Positions 8,421-14,737 of a stretch of 33,950 nt of DNA are shown here, piece after piece; the stretch's first letter is position 1, and every line of letters starts with the position of its first letter. The stretch covers positions 994-34,943 of the forward strand of contig DCBP01000007.1 in NCBI GenBank assembly GCA_002314055.1, read 5' to 3'. Made by a program: the position numbers and the translations under genes. The notes beneath the pieces were generated by a model that searched no databases, had not been told where the DNA came from, and saw only the letters and a list, made by a program, of their open reading frames with translations. This DNA comes from Prevotella sp. UBA1104. GTDB taxonomy: Bacteria > Bacteroidota > Bacteroidia > Bacteroidales > Bacteroidaceae.

Positions 8421-10055
8421 TTATAATATAATTGCAAATTTCGCCTCATAGCAGTTGTTGTTCTCTCCGTCGAGATACAAGGCATGTTGCCAACCAAAGG
8501 CAATTGATAGAGCCTTGTTGCCCCATATTTGTCTTGAGTATTCGGCAGAGATGCCGAAAGAAGTCTCGCCTTTGTCGAAATACTTTCCGATTTGCTGGAT
8601 AGTAGTTGTAAGCGAAGGGTCGCAGGCATTGTAGATGTCTGTTTCCGAACTGATGTTGTATCGATGACAAACGTTAGCTTTCATGCCAATCATGTTCTTC
8701 CCGAAGATATGGTCCATTTCGCCTTTTAGCTTGAAAAAAATATTGTCAGAATCAAATCTGTTTCCGGAGTCCTTGTGCTTGTTACTTATTGAACAGAATC
8801 CTACACCTGGTTCAAGACTCCATAGCGTACCATTGTGCAGTTCTGTCGTCCAATATCCGTCAGCCGTAATATTAGCCACAGAGCCATTATATTGTTCTTT
8901 CGTCCCGATTTGCGGGTAAACACTGCCCGACGGGTCGCCAAAGAGATTGTCGAAGCCCTTGCGGTCGGAGTATTCCCCATGGATTCTAACCCCGTAGCAT
9001 TTACGGATAAGAGCAACGCATGCCGAGAACCTGTCCGTCTTCAGCTTGTTGAGCGGCATGCGGTTAAGGTCAGAAAGAATCCTCTCCCTCTGCGTGAACG
9101 TATATCCTATGTCCGACATCCATCCGTAGCCGTTTCTTGGAGCGAGAGAGAGCGAAATGCCCAAGTTGTGCCCCTTGTAGAACGAGTTGTTGCTGTTTCC
9201 CGAAAAACGGGCGAAGTCGTTGGCAATGCCAGTAAGAAGAAACACCTTCTGCGCACCGAGTTCATTATAAAAAGCCAGTTCGTTAGTCTGTTTGTACTTC
9301 CCTGCATCCATGTTCACGGCGAGAGCATATCTCTTGGAAAAGCCATATCCGAAAGACAGAGAACCGTATAAGTCAGCCACGGTATTATTAGGACGAGGAT
9401 CATGGTCGCGGTATTCCGAAAGAGCCCGATATCCCAGTTCTACACCATAGAATATATCCTTAATCCGCTTGGAATATCCGCCATTAAGCTCATATTCTTC
9501 ATATTTCATATTGCCACCTTTTGGGTCGCCCATCACATAAGGGTAGAGCTGAAAGAAATCGCTCGTTTCATTCCAAACCACGCTATATTTCCTCCCGTTC
9601 TCATACGAGGCGTTACCCCATACCAGGTCGTTGCTGCCAAGATGTTGCAAACTCGTTGCCTCAACCTTGAAAGCTCTCATCCCAGTGCCGAGTTGAGAGA
9701 TTCGGGCAGTCGCCGATGGTTGAGAAATCCCCTTTAAACCGATTTCTGAGATAGAGGGTTCATTGATGATGTTCCTAAGAGCCGGCGAAGCAAACATATT
9801 GCTCTTAAATATCGTGCGTGTTGCTTCATGCTCCAGTTTCTTGTATAGGATACTGTCGGCGGCATGAACTTGCAAAGGGGAAAGCAACAGTAAGAGAAAG
9901 GCAAGCCCCCCCTCAGTCAGACGGGAGAAAAAGGAGCCCCCCTCAGTCCCCCCAAGGGGGGAAGAGAAGGACAAATGAGGGATAGAAAACTCCCATCTGA
10001 CATGACAAAGGTGAAGAGAGTTAAAAAAACTTGGGATTGAAAATCTATGATTCAT
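8421..10055 (-). CDS. DUF6850-like outer-membrane protein with repeat-derived N-terminus
   Basis: The 544-residue product looks like a beta-barrel outer-membrane protein: alternating polar/aromatic strands, many glycines and tyrosines, and long tyrosine-rich loops. It resembles the DUF6850 family, found next to TonB receptor and DUF4876 genes in Bacteroidales; this is recognition from memory, not a search. Its function is unknown. The hydrophobic signal segment LAFLLLLLSPLQVHAADS only begins near residue 51. The preceding ~50 residues come from a CCTTGGGG/ACTGAGGGG repeat (PLGGTEGG, LTEGG). No in-frame ATG lies between that repeat and the signal core, so either a very long signal n-region is used or the original start was displaced. 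Three G-tracts of 6-7 bases lie in this leader and could slip. The gene lies 88 bp after DUF4876 and is in the same operon. Confidence 0.7.
   Translation of the reverse strand: MNHRFSIPSFFNSLHLCHVRWEFSIPHLSFSSPLGGTEGGSFFSRLTEGGLAFLLLLLSPLQVHAADSILYKKLEHEATRTIFKSNMFASPALRNIINEPSISEIGLKGISQPSATARISQLGTGMRAFKVEATSLQHLGSNDLVWGNASYENGRKYSVVWNETSDFFQLYPYVMGDPKGGNMKYEEYELNGGYSKRIKDIFYGVELGYRALSEYRDHDPRPNNTVADLYGSLSFGYGFSKRYALAVNMDAGKYKQTNELAFYNELGAQKVFLLTGIANDFARFSGNSNNSFYKGHNLGISLSLAPRNGYGWMSDIGYTFTQRERILSDLNRMPLNKLKTDRFSACVALIRKCYGVRIHGEYSDRKGFDNLFGDPSGSVYPQIGTKEQYNGSVANITADGYWTTELHNGTLWSLEPGVGFCSISNKHKDSGNRFDSDNIFFKLKGEMDHIFGKNMIGMKANVCHRYNISSETDIYNACDPSLTTTIQQIGKYFDKGETSFGISAEYSRQIWGNKALSIAFGWQHALYLDGENNNCYEAKFAIIL
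9906..9965. repeat. GC-rich repeat and G-tracts inside the 5' end of the DUF6850-like gene
   Basis: On the minus strand this reads a CCCCCCTTGGGGGG palindrome, ACTGAGGGGGGC, then a second copy of ACTGAGGGGGGGC. The homopolymers are G7 (9906-9912) and runs of six. The segment encodes the translated repeats GGTEGG and TEGG. It resembles the GC-rich repeats at 10110-10143 and 11553-11588. Confidence 0.7.
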
Positions 10056-10109
10056 AATTCAGTTTCTTTTATTTTATCAGACAACTCAGGAGAATTATTC
10101 TTGTTAGTC

Positions 10110-10143
10110 AGCTCTCTCCCCCTTGGGGGAGTTGGAGAGAGCT
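10110..10143. repeat. GC-rich hairpin directly after the DUF4876 stop codon
   Basis: A perfect 10-bp inverted repeat, AGCTCTCTCC / GGAGAGAGCT, encloses a CCCTTGGGGG core that can itself pair. It starts one base after the stop codon (minus strand). No T-run follows, so it is not a standard terminator; it could stabilise the upstream message or tune downstream expression within the operon. Confidence 0.7.
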
Positions 10144-11424
10144 CTATTTTTTCCAAACATGGAATGGATCCGCCTTCACTCTCGGTTCGAAGTCATCCGT
10201 AGAATTGTTTGTGTCCTGTAGGATAGCACGCTCACCAACCATTGAAGTCACCTTGCGACGCACGCTTTTCCCGAAACGAGAATCGTCGAAGTTGAAATCA
10301 GAGTTATAGGTAAATCCGCGGTCGAGAGCCGGCGAAGTAACAATCCACTGAAAACCAGCTTTAGTACTCATGTTCACGGCATCCAGAATCCAACTGTTCG
10401 GCAGACGGTAAGAGCTGCCCGTCATGTCAGCTTCGCCAGTAAGTCCCACGATGTGGTAAGAATAGTCATACATATAGTCAGAGAGGAATTCCTTTTTGCT
10501 TGCATGCATTCTTGCCAGGGCATACGACTTGAATCCCTGAGTGTGAGGACTCCACACGGTGACAGAGTTGCTGTATATCTTTACGAGATTAGGCACGTTA
10601 GGGTTGTTCACGTCGGTAATCTGCGGATTAGTAGATTCGTCATACCATTCAAAGTCAGCCCCCGTGAAGTCCCATGAATTCGGGTTGGCAATAGTATGAT
10701 TTACGGCATTGTCCGCGATGAGCAGTTTGCCGCCCGGCTGAACCGGCACGTCATGTCCCGTTCCCGGAATCATATACATTGCACCGACAGCCATATCCGT
10801 ATCCATGATGTCCGGTGAATAATTTTCTTTCATTGTAGTCATGAAATCACTCTCTGCAATAACAAGCGAGTCGGCATAGAGCACGTGGTCGGTATTGTTG
10901 TAGATAACAAAATATTTGTCGGCATAATAGTAGTTGCCCGTTTGGTTAGCCGATCCGGCACAGAATATTTCGGCGAGGACGAAACCGTTGTATGCCACGT
11001 CGACAGGGTCAGGTTCCGGTTGCGATGTAACCTTTATGTTCATGGCAGCCGTAGAGAATTCTTTGTTGAGAAGCATACCGTCGCTATAAGCCACCACATC
11101 AACAGACTTATTCAATAGGTCATCGTTCTTGTAATTCATCTTTCCGGTAAGCTCAATCTTATAATATCCGCCTGGGATATTATTCAGCGTAACAATGGCA
11201 TGTTCGTCAACTTGTCCTGTAAATGCAGATTCCTTTTGTGTGTTCACGTCAGTAAGTTTTACTGAAATGTCAGAGAACGTTACATCCTTGTATCCCTCAG
11301 GTAATGACAAGGCAATCTTCAAGTCAAATGGGGTTGTGTCGATAGACGGTCCGTCGTCGCTACTACACGATGCCATGCCAATCATACAGAGCATGAGCAT
11401 AATAAAAAGTTTTAATTGTTTCAT
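10144..11424 (-). CDS. DUF4876-like surface lipoprotein
   Basis: The 426-residue product has a lipoprotein signal peptide with lipobox GMASC (Cys20). The next residues SSDDG are acidic, like the lipoprotein export signal that sends Bacteroidetes lipoproteins to the cell surface. Residues about 30-125 form a carboxypeptidase-regulatory-like beta-sandwich (ITLNNIPGGYYKIELTGK pattern is split across this region). The remainder (FVLAEIFCAGSANQTGNYY, YFVIYNNTD) resembles the lamin-tail-like fold of the DUF4876 family. Such proteins occur beside TonB receptors and probably act as the extracellular binding partner in place of SusD. The gene lies about 165 bp after the receptor gene in the same direction, separated by repeats. 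The family call is from memory; the ligand is unknown. Confidence 0.75.
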   Translation of the reverse strand: MKQLKLFIMLMLCMIGMASCSSDDGPSIDTTPFDLKIALSLPEGYKDVTFSDISVKLTDVNTQKESAFTGQVDEHAIVTLNNIPGGYYKIELTGKMNYKNDDLLNKSVDVVAYSDGMLLNKEFSTAAMNIKVTSQPEPDPVDVAYNGFVLAEIFCAGSANQTGNYYYADKYFVIYNNTDHVLYADSLVIAESDFMTTMKENYSPDIMDTDMAVGAMYMIPGTGHDVPVQPGGKLLIADNAVNHTIANPNSWDFTGADFEWYDESTNPQITDVNNPNVPNLVKIYSNSVTVWSPHTQGFKSYALARMHASKKEFLSDYMYDYSYHIVGLTGEADMTGSSYRLPNSWILDAVNMSTKAGFQWIVTSPALDRGFTYNSDFNFDDSRFGKSVRRKVTSMVGERAILQDTNNSTDDFEPRVKADPFHVWKK

Positions 11425-11434
11425 ATTGTTTTTT

Positions 11435-11589
11435 TTGTTTATTGTTAATGAGACTAATAAGACATATAAGACTAATATGAGAGTTGAGAGAGTTGTGAGA
11501 GCTGAGATAGCTGAAACTGAGATAGTTATCAGAACAGAGAGCTTGAGTAATTACTCCCCTCCCCTTGGGGAGGGGTTGGGGGAGAGGCT
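11435..11589. repeat. Repeat-filled spacer with perfect GC hairpin after the TonB-receptor stop
   Basis: A perfect 9-bp stem CCCCTCCCC/GGGGAGGGG (11556-11575, TT loop) starts about 14 bp after the receptor's stop codon on the minus strand. The rest, 11455-11525, holds degenerate GACTAATAAGACATATAAGA and GAGAGTTGAGAGAG units. No T-run follows the hairpin, so read-through to DUF4876 is plausible. Confidence 0.65.
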
Positions 11590-14367
11590 TTAAATACTGA
11601 AATTTACCTCCATTCCGAAATATGGTTTAGAAGTCCTTCTCACCTTCAGTCCGCTATTTGTAGTATAATCAGGCATATAGTCAATCATTCGGTTTACGAA
11701 GAGAGCCAGCTTCATCCATTTGCCGAAATCCTTTGTAACCTTCAGATTGAGAAACATATAGAACGGTACCTTCTGACGGAGCCAGGCAGAGTCGCTGTAT
11801 TTGTTTACTAGCCATTGCAGATACATGTCACTCTTCGATTCCTCCGTATAGTCGTGGATGTTGCCATTATTGTCGATATATTTCAGTGGCACACCGTTGG
11901 TGCGGATAGATTGCGACGAGGTGTACCACATACATTCTGCCGTGAGCGAGAACGATAGAGCAAGTCGCGGAATATAAGTATCCGCCATGAAATTCGTGTT
12001 AAACTGTTCCCTTATGCTTCCCGATCTACTGTCGTAGTATCCTATATATAAGTCGTTCACGGGCGTTCCGTCCACCACAGCCGTTGTGCTGCTGCGGAAC
12101 ATCGGCTCGCTGTTCGTATAAGTCGTCTTAAACCATGCTCCGTTTACGGTCATCCTCGTCTTGATTATTTCAAATCTCTTGGTAGCAATCTGCCATTCCA
12201 GTCCCTCCTTAACCATCTTGCTCCCGTTAGTCGTCATGCCATACGAGCCAAGAACCTTCTTGTCAGTAAACGGCAGGTTGTCGAGCGACGGTTTGCTGTT
12301 TAGTGAATTTCCGTCTATACAACTCTCATCGTAGTCGCGATAAGCATAAGACTTTACCGCTGATGATGTGCGGAATCCGTCGTTCATCTGTTCGCGAAAA
12401 TACGTTACGCTCACAGAGTTGCCATCCCATGTAGCTCCGAGTCTCACCTCCCATTTGTCGTTGTGTGCAGGCTTGAGCCCATAGTTCGTCGGGTTGTCGA
12501 TATACGTTTTCAGAAACAGCCGACGGTAGTCAGGATTCAGATTAAAATAATTCAGTTCGATAAGATCCGTATACACCTTGTCGGGGTAAATCTGCAAAAG
12601 GGTAGGGAACTTAGTCTGCCGTCCCCAGCCGCCGTTAATGTCAATCGTCATCAGTTTATCGCCCATAGAGAACTTCGGAAATTGCCACTGCACATTAAAT
12701 CGCGGGTCGAGATAAACCTTGCCGCTCATAACATATTGTCGGTCGAGATTAGCCAGCATACTGCCCCTCACGCCAAGTTGAGTCGTAAGCAAGTTCTCGC
12801 CAACAGACATCTTCAGATTATCCTGCAAGTAGAAACTCAACTGATGCATAGCAGGAATATGGCTGTATATTCGCGGACGGTATTGTGTGCCCGGTGAGAC
12901 AGGTCGCGATGGGTCATATTGCTGTCCCCTTCCGTAGTTCTTGTCCATTTTCCATTCCGCTCCGGCAGTGATGCTCTGCACGAGCTTCCCTGTGGTCAAG
13001 CCAAACAATCCCTTCAACTTAGTATAGAGATTCAGCGGTTTGCCGTCCACCGTTACATTAGATAAATACTGGTAAGGCAGATACACCCCGTCGTGTTCTC
13101 CCTCTTCGAGTGAAGTAGAAGCCGCCATGTCGCGACTCAAACTGATAGCCTTCTGCTGCTCAATGCGGCTCCATTCGTAGGCGGCGGCAACATCAAAAGT
13201 GAGGGATTTAAGAAACGATTCATTTTTTTGCGTGAGCAATAGCGAGTGAGACATGCTCAGTTGGTTGTAGCTCGACTTATAACTGTCGTCCTTCTGTTTC
13301 AAAATTTCCGGGTCGTGTTTCTCGTCGTCAAACGACCCCGTATAGTCCGTGTTGCTTCGCCAGCGCAACTGCATAGAGCCGAGCCGCCACGTGTCTTGCA
13401 ACCTTGCCGAAGCCGTGAGCCGTTTGTAGTTGTTCATAGGGTTACGCGGGTCCGACTTCGCATCGAGAAAGTCCAGACTTAGATTCATTATAAAACTACC
13501 AAACTGCATGCCCTTTCCGGCATAAAGCAATTTGCTGTAAGAGTCAGCCTTAAAGCGAGCCTCAAACGGCGTGGCCTTCAGTTTGCGCTTGATAAGCACC
13601 ACACCACTCGTCAAATCGCCATATTCCACCGGTGCAATACCGCGGATAACCTCCACACTCTCGATATTGTCAGTCGGTATTCTGCGCATATCCACACCGC
13701 TCGTGGTATGGTTGCGCCCGGCATCCGGGTCGCCAGAAGTAGAGCTCGAAGCCTGTTGCACCAGCTGCATATTGGCGTTGCTGTTAATCGGAATACCATC
13801 GGTAATGAAAACCGTACCCATCGAACTCACGTCGTAGTTGCTTCCGCCCGAGCCAGCCTGTCGCAGTTTTATGCTGTTGGCATTAGTAAGGTCGGGTAAC
13901 TGGGTAGTTCCTCCCGGCAAAAGCGACAAGAGGTCGGTGAAGCTCGACGGCTGCAGATGCTCGATAGCCTTGCGGTCAATAACCGATGATGTGGTGATGC
14001 CCTGCGACTCATGCGCCGTAACCACCACCTCGCCAAGCATCTTGTTGTCCTGCTTCAGCTTGACGGTAACGTTCGCCGTGCAGTCAGCAGAGCAGTTGCA
14101 CTGTTGCGATATGTCGCAGTAGCCGAGATACGACACGTTGACGGTATACCTTCCGCCTTCTACATTATTAATATAAAAGTTTCCCGCCATATCGCTCACT
14201 GTAGTATGCTTTCTGCCGCGGCTGTCGGTAATAGTAACCGTGGCATAAGGAATCGCCTCGTTGGTTACGGCATCCACAACCTTACCTTTCAGATTGTCAG
14301 CCTTAGCCATCGTAGCGAACATCAGAATTAATGCAGTAGATATGTATTTTTTCTTGAATTTCTTCAC
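11590..14367 (-). CDS. TonB-dependent outer-membrane receptor (no SusD partner)
   Basis: The 925-residue protein imports a ligand across the outer membrane using TonB/ExbBD energy. It has a signal peptide (cleavage after MAKA, about 23), a carboxypeptidase-regulatory-like domain (about 25-108, LKGKVVDAVTNEAIPYATV), and a TonB-box-like stretch LGEVVVTAHES (about 111). A plug domain follows to about 265 (ESVEVIRGIAPVEYGDLTSG), then a 22-strand-type barrel ending FGMEVNFSI. It is shorter than SusC proteins and has no adjacent SusD, so it resembles the receptors paired with DUF4876 lipoproteins rather than glycan systems. An unusual CNCSADC cluster near residue 93 could bind metal or form disulfides. 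It is the first gene of the five-gene operon, with a TATATTTG promoter about 75 bp upstream. Confidence 0.93.
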   Translation of the reverse strand: MKKFKKKYISTALILMFATMAKADNLKGKVVDAVTNEAIPYATVTITDSRGRKHTTVSDMAGNFYINNVEGGRYTVNVSYLGYCDISQQCNCSADCTANVTVKLKQDNKMLGEVVVTAHESQGITTSSVIDRKAIEHLQPSSFTDLLSLLPGGTTQLPDLTNANSIKLRQAGSGGSNYDVSSMGTVFITDGIPINSNANMQLVQQASSSTSGDPDAGRNHTTSGVDMRRIPTDNIESVEVIRGIAPVEYGDLTSGVVLIKRKLKATPFEARFKADSYSKLLYAGKGMQFGSFIMNLSLDFLDAKSDPRNPMNNYKRLTASARLQDTWRLGSMQLRWRSNTDYTGSFDDEKHDPEILKQKDDSYKSSYNQLSMSHSLLLTQKNESFLKSLTFDVAAAYEWSRIEQQKAISLSRDMAASTSLEEGEHDGVYLPYQYLSNVTVDGKPLNLYTKLKGLFGLTTGKLVQSITAGAEWKMDKNYGRGQQYDPSRPVSPGTQYRPRIYSHIPAMHQLSFYLQDNLKMSVGENLLTTQLGVRGSMLANLDRQYVMSGKVYLDPRFNVQWQFPKFSMGDKLMTIDINGGWGRQTKFPTLLQIYPDKVYTDLIELNYFNLNPDYRRLFLKTYIDNPTNYGLKPAHNDKWEVRLGATWDGNSVSVTYFREQMNDGFRTSSAVKSYAYRDYDESCIDGNSLNSKPSLDNLPFTDKKVLGSYGMTTNGSKMVKEGLEWQIATKRFEIIKTRMTVNGAWFKTTYTNSEPMFRSSTTAVVDGTPVNDLYIGYYDSRSGSIREQFNTNFMADTYIPRLALSFSLTAECMWYTSSQSIRTNGVPLKYIDNNGNIHDYTEESKSDMYLQWLVNKYSDSAWLRQKVPFYMFLNLKVTKDFGKWMKLALFVNRMIDYMPDYTTNSGLKVRRTSKPYFGMEVNFSI

Positions 14368-14440
14368 TTGATTAGTCAGTCATCAATGTTTTTGTAATCC
14401 TCTATTTCTTTCTTGGATTTCTCTCTTTAATATTCCGCTG

Positions 14441-14471
14441 CAAATATAATGCGCTTTTATTATCTGCGAAA
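14441..14471 (-). promoter_or_regulatory. Putative promoter of the TonB-receptor operon
   Basis: The minus strand reads TTTC (14471-14468), 19 bp, then TATATTTG (14448-14441), close to the Bacteroidetes TTTG-N19-TAnnTTTG consensus. It lies 74 bp before the receptor ATG in the 370-bp divergent region 14368-14737. Confidence 0.6.
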
Positions 14472-14545
14472 TACCTAAAATTAATGATTTTTAAGTTGGC
14501 AAATGCAAACTCTATTATCAATCATGTATATGTAAGTGTTACACT

Positions 14546-14557
14546 AATGCAAACGTT
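14546..14557. promoter_or_regulatory. Shared 12-mer AATGCAAACGTT in the divergent control region
   Basis: AATGCAAACGTT occurs here between two divergent promoters. Its exact reverse complement AACGTTTGCATT occurs at 21389-21400 before the SusC gene. A related GCAAATGCAAAC lies just upstream near 14502-14513. It may be a binding site for a shared regulator. Confidence 0.3.
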
Positions 14558-14616
14558 ATCATTGTCTTATCTCGATATTCTCCATAAAAGGATAGATAGA
14601 GCAAGTAAAATTCTAA

Positions 14617-14675
14617 TACATTTGCAACCGAAAATAATAAAAAGCTAATAACTTAGACCTCTGTAAAAAACAGAG
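14617..14675 (+). promoter_or_regulatory. Putative promoter and leader hairpin of the SusE/F-like secreted protein gene
   Basis: TACATTTG at 14617-14624 matches TAnnTTTG; no good -33 box is seen. A small hairpin CTCTGT-A5-ACAGAG lies at 14659-14675 in the roughly 105-nt leader before the ATG at 14738. It is too weak to be a terminator by itself. Confidence 0.45.
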
Positions 14676-14737
14676 AGAGTACTAATAACATAATGTAGCA
14701 TATATACAATAATAAATTAAAGCTAAAATTCAAACTA

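Noticed and set aside
14659..14675. Leader hairpin before the SusE/F-like gene considered as a riboswitch or attenuator
   Set aside because: It is a single 6-bp stem without alternative pairing or a T-run, so nothing supports a riboswitch.
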